NCBI GenBank assembly: GCA_044507695.1 | Contig: JBIQJD010000018.1 | Location: forward strand, 1-64,000 | Direction of reading: 5' to 3' | DNA: 64,000 nt | Source of the DNA: JBIQJD01 sp044507695 | GTDB taxonomy: Bacteria > Bacteroidota > Ignavibacteria > Ignavibacteriales > Ignavibacteriaceae | In this document: piece by piece, positions 52,058-60,711 of the stretch | Layout of the letters: each line of letters begins with the position of its first letter | Position numbering within the stretch: position 1 is the first letter of the stretch | Notes under the pieces: generated by a model | The model's input: only the letters and a program-made list of their open reading frames with translations | Told to the model about the DNA's origin: nothing | Databases searched by the model: none | Made by a program: the position numbers and the translations under genes

Positions 52058-53443
52058 ATGTTTGTAGATACTCACGCTCACTTATTTTATGAAAATTATT
52101 CCGAGAAAGCCGGCTTTCCGGAAAATGAAATTGATGAAGTTGTTCAGCGGGCAAAAGATGCATCTGTAGATCATATTCTCGTTCCTGCTACGGATATTCA
52201 AACAGCACAAAAAGTAATTGAACTTGCCGATAAGTTTGATATGATTTACGGCGCAATTGGAGTTCATCCGCATGATTCCAAAGATTGGGATGAATCTTTT
52301 ATCCCTCAAATTGAAGAATTAGCGCAGCACAATAAAATTCTCGCCATCGGTGAAATCGGTCTGGATTATTTTTATGACTTCTCTCCAAAAGAAAAACAAA
52401 TTAAAGCATTCAGAGATCAGATTGAACTTGCATTAAAACTTAATCTTCCGATAATTGTTCACAACAGGGAAGCGGATGAAGATATCTTAAACATAATTTG
52501 TGATTATGCAGGAAGCGGATTGCGTGCACAGTTTCATTGTTTTAACGGATCAACAGAAGATGCACTAAAATTAATCAGCATGCACCATTTCATCTCCTTT
52601 ACAGGAAATATAACTTTTAAAAATGCTGAAAATCTGCGTGAGATTTTGGCACGCATACCACTTGATTATCTTCTGCTTGAAACAGATTCTCCATTCATGA
52701 CTCCTGTTCCATACCGCGGAAAAAGAAATGAACCATCATACGTAAAATATGTAGCTGAAAAAATTGCAGAAGTTCATAAAATTTCTGTTGAAGATACGGC
52801 GAGAATAACTTCACTGAATGCATTCAGATTATTCGGCATTGGAGCAAAACCGGAAACAAGTTATACTTATAAAATCGGTAATTCACTTTATATAAATGTT
52901 ACAAACCGCTGCAATGCTGATTGTGTTTTCTGCCGTAGAAAAACTGATCCATTTCTTAAAGGATATAATTTGGGAATGGATAAAAATAATGAACCACAAG
53001 CAGAAGTTTATATAAAAGAAATCGGTAATCCATCAGAATACAAGGAGATTGTTTTTTGCGGATATGGTGAACCAACAATAAGATGGAATGTTGTAAAAGA
53101 AATTGCAAAATATGTTAAGAAGAACGGCGGCAGAACAAGATTAGATACAAATGGTCATGGCAATAATATTAATCATCGTGATATTACTCCTGAAATGCAC
53201 GGCTTGATTGATACAGTTTCAATCAGCATAAATGCCGGTGATGCAAGAGAATACTCAAAGATTATGCAGGTGGAACCAAGAATGTATAATGAGATGATCT
53301 TCTTTGCAAAACAGGCAAAGCTTTATGTTGAAAAAGTTATAATGTCTGTTGTTTCATTTGATGAAGTTGAAATTGAAAAAGCAAGAAAAGTTGTTGAAGA
53401 TAAAATCGGTGCTGAATTCAGAGTGAGGGAATATTTTTATTAA
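52058..53443 (+). CDS. TatD family nuclease fused to a radical SAM domain
   Basis: A 461-residue fusion. Residues 1-255 are a complete TatD metal-dependent hydrolase: VDTHAHLF (HxH), IGEIGLDY, IIVHNREADED, RAQFHCF and ETDSPF keep all metal ligands. After a short linker, a radical SAM domain (about 267-461) starts YINVTNRCNADCVFC with the CX3CX2C cluster at Cys285, Cys289 and Cys292, then GYGEPTIRW and RLDTNGHG. A TatD-associated radical SAM family is known as a separate protein; here the two are one chain. ATG 52058 with GGGGAAAGGA upstream sets the start. The reaction is unknown. Confidence 0.93.
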   Translation: MFVDTHAHLFYENYSEKAGFPENEIDEVVQRAKDASVDHILVPATDIQTAQKVIELADKFDMIYGAIGVHPHDSKDWDESFIPQIEELAQHNKILAIGEIGLDYFYDFSPKEKQIKAFRDQIELALKLNLPIIVHNREADEDILNIICDYAGSGLRAQFHCFNGSTEDALKLISMHHFISFTGNITFKNAENLREILARIPLDYLLLETDSPFMTPVPYRGKRNEPSYVKYVAEKIAEVHKISVEDTARITSLNAFRLFGIGAKPETSYTYKIGNSLYINVTNRCNADCVFCRRKTDPFLKGYNLGMDKNNEPQAEVYIKEIGNPSEYKEIVFCGYGEPTIRWNVVKEIAKYVKKNGGRTRLDTNGHGNNINHRDITPEMHGLIDTVSISINAGDAREYSKIMQVEPRMYNEMIFFAKQAKLYVEKVIMSVVSFDEVEIEKARKVVEDKIGAEFRVREYFY

Positions 53444-53505
53444 TTCAGATAAATAATTTTTTAAAATACTTCCTTAAAATTTAGTCAGGAAAAAGTAGGG
53501 TTATT

Positions 53506-54921
53506 ATGCGCATAAAATATCTTCTGTTAATCTTCCTTTTAAATTATCATTTTGCTTTTTCGCAGAATGAAGAACTCCTCAAATTAAATATTGATAAACT
53601 CCTTTCCGATAATTTTTTTGAAACAACATTAGCCGCAGTTGATATTTATGATTTAACAGCACAGCAGATTTTATATCAGAAGAATAATAAAATGCTGCTT
53701 CATCCCGCATCAAACATGAAGATATTAACCACTGCGGCGGCACTGTTATTTCTTGGTCCTGATTATAAGTTCCAAACAAAATTATATTATACAGGCGAGA
53801 TAGTTAATCAAACTTTATACGGTGATCTTTACATTAAAGGCGGATGCGATCCGGATTTTACATCTCAAGATATTGATTCACTTGTTTATGCTATAAATTC
53901 AGTGGGAATAAAAGAAATCTCAGGAAATATTTATGGCGATGTATCAATGATTGACAGCCTGTTCTGGGGCTCCGGCTGGATGTGGGACGATGATCCATCA
54001 ACTGATGAACCTTATCTTACTGCTTTAAATATTAATGATAATGCAATCTCTGTTTTAGCTGAGCGGACGAACCCCGGAAAATTAATTAAAGTATCAATCC
54101 TGCCGGAAACAAAATATGTTCAGATTGATAACAAAGCCATTTCAGTTGATTCAGGAATTTCAAACACACTAAAAGTAACCCGGGATTGGCTCTACAGAAA
54201 AAATACTATCATCATTAAAGGTGCATTGAACAGGGAAAAGGAATTAAACCGTGTTAATGTGTTTAAACCTGAATTATACTTTCTTACACTTTTTCAGGAA
54301 TCTTTAAATAAACTTGGAATAAAATCGGAGGGCGAAAAATCCTTTTCATCTGTTCCTTCATTTGCTGTTCCGCTTTATACATTTGAACGCACTTTTGATT
54401 CCGTTATTGTTAATCTGAATAAGACGAGTGATAATCTAAGCGCTGAGATGACGCTTCGTGCACTTGGTGCAAAGTATAACAAACTGCCTTCAACCGCTGA
54501 AGACGGGATAAAGATGATTGACAGTATGATTGTGCTTGCAGGATTGGACCCAACTGTTTACAGATTAGTTGATGGCTCGGGAGTTTCTCATTATAATTTA
54601 ATCAGCGCTGAACTGCTGATTGGAATATTAAAATATTTTTATTATCAGCATCCTGAGTTATATGAAATATTGTATAATTCATTTCCGGCTGCAGGAGTTG
54701 ATGGAACTTTGAGAAACAGGATGAAAAATACGAAGGCAGAAAAAAATGTTCACGCAAAAACCGGAACTCTCAGCGGTGTGAGTTGTCTCTCTGGATATGT
54801 AACGGCAGCTAACGGTAATCAGATTGCTTTTTCTCTTTTGATTCAAAACCATGTTAGAAATACTGCAGCCGCGGTTGCATTTCAGAATGAAGTATGCAGA
54901 TTGCTAGCAGAGTACAGGTGA
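53506..54921 (+). CDS. dacB: D-alanyl-D-alanine carboxypeptidase/endopeptidase (PBP4 family)
   Basis: A 471-residue periplasmic class C penicillin-binding protein that trims or opens peptidoglycan cross-links. A signal peptide ends near FAFSQ. The active-site SxxK is SNMK (residues 69-72), the SxN motif is SDN in KTSDNLSAEM, and KTG is in HAKTGTLSG. The long insert between SxxK and SxN, typical of PBP4/DacB, is present. Monocistronic by spacing. Family and role are secure. Confidence 0.96.
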   Translation: MRIKYLLLIFLLNYHFAFSQNEELLKLNIDKLLSDNFFETTLAAVDIYDLTAQQILYQKNNKMLLHPASNMKILTTAAALLFLGPDYKFQTKLYYTGEIVNQTLYGDLYIKGGCDPDFTSQDIDSLVYAINSVGIKEISGNIYGDVSMIDSLFWGSGWMWDDDPSTDEPYLTALNINDNAISVLAERTNPGKLIKVSILPETKYVQIDNKAISVDSGISNTLKVTRDWLYRKNTIIIKGALNREKELNRVNVFKPELYFLTLFQESLNKLGIKSEGEKSFSSVPSFAVPLYTFERTFDSVIVNLNKTSDNLSAEMTLRALGAKYNKLPSTAEDGIKMIDSMIVLAGLDPTVYRLVDGSGVSHYNLISAELLIGILKYFYYQHPELYEILYNSFPAAGVDGTLRNRMKNTKAEKNVHAKTGTLSGVSCLSGYVTAANGNQIAFSLLIQNHVRNTAAAVAFQNEVCRLLAEYR

Positions 54922-54999
54922 AGCTATTATTAAACCAATTTAGTATGATTTATTGTTGAAATGATTCAACATTTTTTCTCTGAAACTTAACAAGGTAAA

Positions 55000-55932
55000 A
55001 TGGATGTAGCATTAATTTATGATGAAAGAACAAATCTGCATAAAGCAGATTTTAATCATCCGGAAAATCCTGGTAGGATTGATGCAGTTTATAAATTCTT
55101 AAAAACAAGTGCTTTTCTTGATGAACTGAAAATTTATTCTCCTCCTGAAATTACAGATGAACTAATTCTCTCTGTCCATACTGAACAACATCTTAAAAAT
55201 GTAAAAACAAAAGTTGAATCAGGTGGCGGCAAACTTGATGAAGATACATATGTAAATCAAGATTCAATGCAGCCGGCAAGACTTGCAGCAGGGAGCGCTG
55301 TTCATGCGGTTGATCTTGTTTTGAACAAAAAACACAATGCAGCTTTTTCTTTAATGCGCCCGCCTGGTCATCACGCTGAATCATACCGCGCAATGGGATT
55401 TTGTCTGTTCAATAATGTTGCAATTGGCGCAGCGTACGCTTTATCAAATTATAATTTGCAGAGAACAGCAATTGTAGATTTCGATGTTCATCATGGCAAT
55501 GGCACACAGGAAATATTTTATAATTCATCAGAAGTACTATTCATCAGCTTGCATCAGCATCCGCTTTATCCTGGAACCGGTGTGAAAAACGAAACAGGTG
55601 AGGGAAGAGGTGAAGGGTTTACAATTAATTTTCCGCTGCCGCCAAATACAAATGGTGAAACATACATCAGCATATTTAAAGATGAAATCATTCCGCAGTT
55701 AGAAAAATATAAACCTGAATTATTATTTATCTCAGCCGGATTCGATGCTCACAAAGATGATCCGCTTGCGCAAATGAATTTAAGCGATGCCGATTACAGA
55801 GAATTAACGCTGCTGCTGAAGGATTTTGCTGATAGAAACAATATTGGAATTGTTTCGCTGCTTGAAGGCGGTTACAATTACGAGGCTTTATCACGCAGTA
55901 TTTCTGCACATCTTAAAGTTCTCAATTCATGA
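55000..55932 (+). CDS. histone deacetylase-family (acetoin utilization-like) amidohydrolase
   Basis: A 310-residue class II HDAC-like enzyme. RPPGHHAE provides the two catalytic His residues, DFDVHHGNGTQ the zinc Asp and His, SAGFDAHKDDPLA the third ligand, and LLEGGYNYEAL the closing Tyr loop. Bacterial members deacetylate small molecules such as polyamines or act on protein lysines; the substrate is not decided here. AAGG precedes the ATG. It lies between dacB and an M28 peptidase gene on the same strand. Confidence 0.95.
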   Translation: MDVALIYDERTNLHKADFNHPENPGRIDAVYKFLKTSAFLDELKIYSPPEITDELILSVHTEQHLKNVKTKVESGGGKLDEDTYVNQDSMQPARLAAGSAVHAVDLVLNKKHNAAFSLMRPPGHHAESYRAMGFCLFNNVAIGAAYALSNYNLQRTAIVDFDVHHGNGTQEIFYNSSEVLFISLHQHPLYPGTGVKNETGEGRGEGFTINFPLPPNTNGETYISIFKDEIIPQLEKYKPELLFISAGFDAHKDDPLAQMNLSDADYRELTLLLKDFADRNNIGIVSLLEGGYNYEALSRSISAHLKVLNS

Positions 55933-55986
55933 TTTCAGATCGGTTATAAATTATCTTAATTTTACCATTCAATGATTATTTGCAAG

Positions 55987-56976
55987 ATGAAATTTTTTAA
56001 ATCAATTCTATTACTTATAATTTTCCCCTTTCTTTTTATTTCCTGTGAGAAAGAAGAAATTCATCCGCCTCCCAAACCATTGTTTGAATTAGTAAAGAAG
56101 GATAACATTCCTGTTTTTAATCCTGATGATGCTTACGCATACATTGAACGGCAAATCTCATTTGGTCCGCGTAACCCGGGTTCAACAGGACATGCACAGG
56201 CACTAAATTATCTGCGTAATGAATTAAGCCGGTACGCAGATGAAGTTCAGTTGCAAAATTTTAATTACACAGGATATGATGAACATCTTTTTCTTACTAA
56301 CATAATTGGCAGATTTTATCCTGAAGCAAAGAACAGAATTCTGCTTGCTGCTCATTGGGATACTCGTCCCCGTGCTGAAGAGGCTGTTGATACGGGTAAA
56401 CAAAATCTTCCCGTGCTTGGAGCCAATGATGGAGCGAGCGGTGTAGCTGTGCTGCTTGAAATTGCAAGTTTGTTAAAGCAGCATAAACCGGATTTCGGAA
56501 TAGATATAGTTTTTTTTGATGGGGAAGATTACGGACAAAGGAATGATCTATCAAACTATTGTATTGGTTCAAAATATTTTTCTGCTAACCTTCCAATAAA
56601 TTACAAACCGGCATTTGGAATTTTACTTGATATGGTTGGTGATAAAGATGCTTTCTTTCCGCGTGAGGGTTATTCCAAAAAATTTGCTGCTGATGTATTA
56701 AACATGGTTTGGAATGCAGCCGATATTGCTGGTGCTTCATTTTTTATTGATAAAGAAGCAAATGAAATTTATGATGATCATCTGCCGCTTAACCAGGCCG
56801 GTATCAGAACGATTGATATTATTGACCTTGAATTGATTGGTGCTGATACTCCGGATGAAAGAAGAAATTACTGGCATTCAGAAAATGATGTTATTGATAA
56901 TATTGGAAAAGAAACACTTGATCAGGTTGGTAAAGTTTTAACGTACGTTATTTATTCACTAAAGTTTAATTATTAA
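55987..56976 (+). CDS. M28-family zinc peptidase / glutaminyl cyclase-like lipoprotein
   Basis: About 329 residues. Lipobox LFISC follows a hydrophobic signal, so it is membrane-anchored outside the cytoplasm. All five M28 zinc ligand positions are visible: AAHWDTRP, LGANDGASGV, FFDGEDYG, LLDMVGDKD and YWHSENDV. FGPRNPGSTGHAQALNYL and the GEDYG sequence resemble the glutaminyl-peptide cyclotransferase branch, which would fit pyroglutamate formation on exported proteins, as known for T9SS substrates whose mature N-terminus is Gln. An in-frame ATG at 55972 is also possible. prmA starts 8 bp downstream. Confidence 0.88.
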   Translation: MKFFKSILLLIIFPFLFISCEKEEIHPPPKPLFELVKKDNIPVFNPDDAYAYIERQISFGPRNPGSTGHAQALNYLRNELSRYADEVQLQNFNYTGYDEHLFLTNIIGRFYPEAKNRILLAAHWDTRPRAEEAVDTGKQNLPVLGANDGASGVAVLLEIASLLKQHKPDFGIDIVFFDGEDYGQRNDLSNYCIGSKYFSANLPINYKPAFGILLDMVGDKDAFFPREGYSKKFAADVLNMVWNAADIAGASFFIDKEANEIYDDHLPLNQAGIRTIDIIDLELIGADTPDERRNYWHSENDVIDNIGKETLDQVGKVLTYVIYSLKFNY

Positions 56977-56984
56977 AAATTCAA

Positions 56985-57836
56985 ATGAAAAAAACATACA
57001 AAGAAATTATTGTTACAGCACAACCGTTTAATCCTGAAATATTAAGCAGCGTTTTATGGGAACTGAATATCGAAGGAATTCAGGAAGATGTAAATTGTCT
57101 GCGAATATTTGCCGGAGAAGGGAGTGCTGTTACTTCAGAGGATGTGAAAAAAATTTTGCAAAGATTAAAATCTGAAAACCTTGTAACTGAGTTCAATGCA
57201 GAAGAAAATATTATCGGAAATAAAAACTGGAATGAAGAGTGGGAAAAAACAATAAACGTAATTCATGTTTCAGAGAAAATAGTTATCAAACCAACCTTCA
57301 GAGAATATACACCTGAAGAAGATCAACTCGTAATTACAATTGATCCTAAAATGTCATTCGGTACAGGTGAACATCAAACAACAAAACTTGTACTGAGCCT
57401 GCTTGAAAAATATGTAACTCCCGGAATGAAAATGCTTGATGTTGGATCAGGAACAGGTGTGCTTGCAATTGCATCTATACTATTAGGCGCTGATACTGCT
57501 GTTGCTGTTGATAAAGATGAATGGTGTCTTGATAACGCGAATGAAAACGCTGTTTTGAATAAAGTGAATGATAAAATCCAAATTATCACCGGTGAGATTA
57601 AAGTTGTAGAACAGAATGATTTTAATCTTATTGCTGCAAATATCCAGAAGAATATTCTTTTACAGATAGCAGGAGAAATATATAACCGTATAGCAAATAA
57701 CGGAATTGTAATTCTGTCCGGTTTGCTTGATGCTGATGAAAAGGATATTATTTCAAAGTATACAGAAGTTGGATTATCATTTAATGAAAAGCAGCAGATG
57801 GATGAATGGATTGCACTTGTGTTTAGCAGGGAATGA
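56985..57836 (+). CDS. prmA: ribosomal protein L11 methyltransferase
   Basis: A 283-residue SAM-dependent methyltransferase modifying ribosomal protein L11. The N-terminal ferredoxin-like substrate domain (1-90) is followed by a Rossmann domain with IDPKMSFGTGEHQTT (PrmA signature), MLDVGSGTGVLAIASILLGA (SAM motif I) and AANIQKNILLQI (motif IV-like, replacing the DPPY-type loop). Normal length. It starts 8 bp after the M28 gene, so the two share a transcript. A strong bidirectional hairpin follows. Confidence 0.95.
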   Translation: MKKTYKEIIVTAQPFNPEILSSVLWELNIEGIQEDVNCLRIFAGEGSAVTSEDVKKILQRLKSENLVTEFNAEENIIGNKNWNEEWEKTINVIHVSEKIVIKPTFREYTPEEDQLVITIDPKMSFGTGEHQTTKLVLSLLEKYVTPGMKMLDVGSGTGVLAIASILLGADTAVAVDKDEWCLDNANENAVLNKVNDKIQIITGEIKVVEQNDFNLIAANIQKNILLQIAGEIYNRIANNGIVILSGLLDADEKDIISKYTEVGLSFNEKQQMDEWIALVFSRE

Positions 57837-57863
57837 TTATAATGTATGTTGAATTTTGAAATC

Positions 57864-57893
57864 ATTTGCCTGTCTCAAGAAAGACAGGCAAAT
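57864..57893. terminator. bidirectional terminator between prmA and amidohydrolase
   Basis: A perfect 12-bp inverted repeat (ATTTGCCTGTCT/AGACAGGCAAAT) with a 6-nt loop CAAGAA, between two convergent genes and 13-28 bp from each stop. A/T-rich flanks on both sides fit bidirectional use. Confidence 0.8.
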
Positions 57894-57905
57894 TGAATAA
57901 TATAA

Positions 57906-59570
57906 TTATTTATTCTTTCCGTAAATAATTTCTCCATCAAAAATTGTCATATCAACTTTCACATCTTTTATTTTAATAGGATCAATCGTAAGAATATCGT
58001 CACTTAAAATAACCATATCTGCAAACTTGCCGGGTTCAATGCTGCCAAGTTCATCTTCCTGGAAAGATGCATAGGCATTATTGATTGTGTAGCATTCAAT
58101 TGCTTCTTCAATAGTTATTTTTTGTTCGGGAATCCATCCATCAGGATTTTTCCCATCAAGAGTTCTGCGTGTTACTGCTGCGTAAATTCCAAGCAGCGGA
58201 TTTAATGGCGCAACAACCCAATCAGTTCCAAAACATAGTTTAACGCCTGCATCAATAAAAGATCTGAATGGATATGTATATTCTATCCGTTCAGGACCAA
58301 TTCTTTTTTCTGCCCAAACTCCATCATCAATTGCATGATATGGCTGAACAGAAGCTATAACACCTATTTCTGCAAAACGTTTTATATCCTGGAATCTTAC
58401 ATGCTGTGCATGTTCAATTCGGAATCTTCTATCCCACTCCGGATTTTTCTCTTTTATTTCCTGATACATATCAAGTATGTATGAATTTGCTCTATCACCT
58501 ATGGCATGAATACAAAGCTGGAGTTTATTTTTATCGGCATCAAATGCCCATTTTTTTAATGAACCATCGGTGATGATATCCATCGGCAATCCGCTTGTAG
58601 TTGTATCCTGAGTGAAAGGTTCAAAGAACCATGCAGTCATCGAGCCGAGAGAACCATCAGCAAACCCTTTTAATGCACCAAGTTTAATTTTATCACTTCC
58701 AAAATTGTATTGAATACCTTCATTAGCGAGATTCTTATAAGTTGAAACCGGCATACGTGTGTAGATTCTGCAGGTTAATTTCCCGTCCTTCTCAATCTTT
58801 TGGTAAGCTCTTAAATCAGGAATGTAGGTAATATCATGAACACCAGTAACTCCAAGACGTTTTGCTTCTTCAAGCGCTGTTAAGGTATTGTTATAAACTT
58901 CTTCTTCTGTTTGATCAGGAACATGCTCATAGATTAAAGCCATTGCGTTATCTTTTAAGATTCCGGTTGGCTCACCTGTTTTGGGATCTTTAACAATCAA
59001 ACCACCATCGGGACTCGGAGTATCTTTTGTAATTCCTGCAAGCTTTAAAGCATAGGAATTTGCAAGGCCCATGTGTCCATCAAAGCGTGTTATAAAAACG
59101 GGAGTAGCAGGAGTAATATCATCTATTAATTCCTTCGTAGGAAGTTCTTTTACCTCCCATGCTTCATGGTCCCATTCGCCACCGGTAATCCATTTTCCTT
59201 CTTTTCCTTTAACATAATTGCGGAGAATTTCCTGAAATTCCTTTATTGATTTTGCAGGGCGAAGATCAATTCCATTTAAATAAAAACCGCCGCTGGTGAA
59301 GTGAACATGATTATCAATAAATCCCGGCAGCATAAGTTTGCCGGTAAGATCAACAACTTCTGTGTTGTCATCAATAAATTTTTTAGCATCGGAATCTGAT
59401 CCTACAAAAATTATTTTATTATCATACACAACAACAGATTCTGCCAAAGGCTGTTTTTTGTTCACGGTATAAATCTTGCCGTTTATAAATGCTGTTTTTT
59501 TTATCTGTGCAGATGAGAGGTTAACAAACACTAAAAGGCATACGGAAAGTAAAAGTAGAATTCTTAACAT
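57906..59570 (-). CDS. exported amidohydrolase (YtcJ-like)
   Basis: A 554-residue amidohydrolase of the YtcJ/N-substituted formamide deformylase-like group. A signal peptide (ends NLSSAQ) indicates periplasmic location. PGFIDNHVHFTSGG has the HxH metal pair, ITRFDGHMGLANS and LQLCIHAIGDRAN further metal/substrate residues, RIEHAQHVR the late His, and CFGTDWVVAPLNP the catalytic Asp. The substrate is unknown; this group acts on N-acyl or amide compounds. CAGGAG precedes the ATG. It is monocistronic and divergent from bshB1. Confidence 0.92.
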   Translation of the reverse strand: MLRILLLLSVCLLVFVNLSSAQIKKTAFINGKIYTVNKKQPLAESVVVYDNKIIFVGSDSDAKKFIDDNTEVVDLTGKLMLPGFIDNHVHFTSGGFYLNGIDLRPAKSIKEFQEILRNYVKGKEGKWITGGEWDHEAWEVKELPTKELIDDITPATPVFITRFDGHMGLANSYALKLAGITKDTPSPDGGLIVKDPKTGEPTGILKDNAMALIYEHVPDQTEEEVYNNTLTALEEAKRLGVTGVHDITYIPDLRAYQKIEKDGKLTCRIYTRMPVSTYKNLANEGIQYNFGSDKIKLGALKGFADGSLGSMTAWFFEPFTQDTTTSGLPMDIITDGSLKKWAFDADKNKLQLCIHAIGDRANSYILDMYQEIKEKNPEWDRRFRIEHAQHVRFQDIKRFAEIGVIASVQPYHAIDDGVWAEKRIGPERIEYTYPFRSFIDAGVKLCFGTDWVVAPLNPLLGIYAAVTRRTLDGKNPDGWIPEQKITIEEAIECYTINNAYASFQEDELGSIEPGKFADMVILSDDILTIDPIKIKDVKVDMTIFDGEIIYGKNK

Positions 59571-59830
59571 CTGAAACTCCTGTTAATTAGACGAAGAAGA
59601 AGATTCTTAAAATTATACGATAATCATTAAAAATAAAAATCCGGATGTTAATATCTGTATATGATGATTTCTCAATTCATTATAAAGATAAATTACTAAT
59701 GCATAATCCTCAATTAGCAGATACGCTGATTCGCAATTCGAAAATTCACAACTTTCTTTAATTGGAATTGGATTAAAAAATTCTTTATGTTTTCCACTCA
59801 TAACTTTTTCTGTAAAAAAGGGAAGTTCAT

Positions 59831-60550
59831 ATGAATCTTGACGTACTTGTATTTGCCGCACATCCGGATGACGGGGAATTAGCCATGGGCGGTACCATTG
59901 CAAAATTGGCCGCAAATAATTTTAAAGTTGGTATAATTGATTTTACCCGGGGTGAACTTGGAACAAGAGGTACACCGGAAACCAGGCAGAAGGAGGCTTT
60001 TCAGGCGGCAATAGTTTTAAAGGCTGCTGTCAGAGAAAATCTACATATTCCGGATGGTAATATTGCACGGAATAAAGAAAACCTGATGAAGGTTATAATG
60101 ATGATGCGAAAGTACAAACCGAAAGTTGTTTTTGCTCCATATTTTAATGACCGCCATCCTGATCACATTGATGCAGGAATGCTCGTTAAAGAGGCTATGT
60201 TTTCAAGCGGTCTGGCGAAAGTAAAAACATTTGATAAAGAAGTTGGGCAGGATCCTTTCAGACCTTCACGCTTGTTTTATTATATGCAGACATACACCTT
60301 TGAACCTACCTTTATCGTAGATATTTCAGAATGTTTTGAAGTTAAAATGAAAGCGGTTAATTGTTATGAAAGCCAGTTCTTCAATCCGAAGAGTAAGGAG
60401 CCGGAAACTTTTATCAGCAGACCGGGATTTCTGGATTATATCCGTTCACGTGCTGAATTTTATGGATTTCAGATTGGAAAGCGGTACGGCGAACCGTTTT
60501 TCTGTGAAGAAAAAATTGAATTGGATATAAGTTCGTTTTTGGGTAGATAG
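59831..60550 (+). CDS. bshB1: bacillithiol biosynthesis deacetylase BshB1
   Basis: A 239-residue zinc-dependent deacetylase removing acetate from GlcNAc-malate, step 2 of bacillithiol synthesis. LVFAAHPDDGELAMGG is the LmbE/PIG-L signature (AHPDDxE), FTRGELGTRGTPETR the BshB1 loop, and DRHPDHIDAG the second His motif. Length and both motifs are typical. AAGGGAAG is a good ribosome-binding site 10 nt before the ATG. BshA and BshC are expected elsewhere; none is in the window. Its presence implies bacillithiol as the low-molecular-weight thiol. Confidence 0.95.
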   Translation: MNLDVLVFAAHPDDGELAMGGTIAKLAANNFKVGIIDFTRGELGTRGTPETRQKEAFQAAIVLKAAVRENLHIPDGNIARNKENLMKVIMMMRKYKPKVVFAPYFNDRHPDHIDAGMLVKEAMFSSGLAKVKTFDKEVGQDPFRPSRLFYYMQTYTFEPTFIVDISECFEVKMKAVNCYESQFFNPKSKEPETFISRPGFLDYIRSRAEFYGFQIGKRYGEPFFCEEKIELDISSFLGR

Positions 60551-60711
60551 AAAATAAATTTATAAAGGGGAGAATAAAAGTGGTTATTCTTTCCGCATTG
60601 TTTTCTGTTCAGGCTATTCAATGATGCGCAGAATTCATATCCCACAAAAAAGTAATACTTCAATTAAAGTTGCAGCGGTATAATTTTCGGCTGAAAAGTT
60701 TTACAATTTAT

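Noticed and set aside
59613..59915. 100-codon minus-strand frame before bshB1
   Set aside because: It runs antisense into the bshB1 start with no ribosome-binding site; composition is like the other antisense frames.
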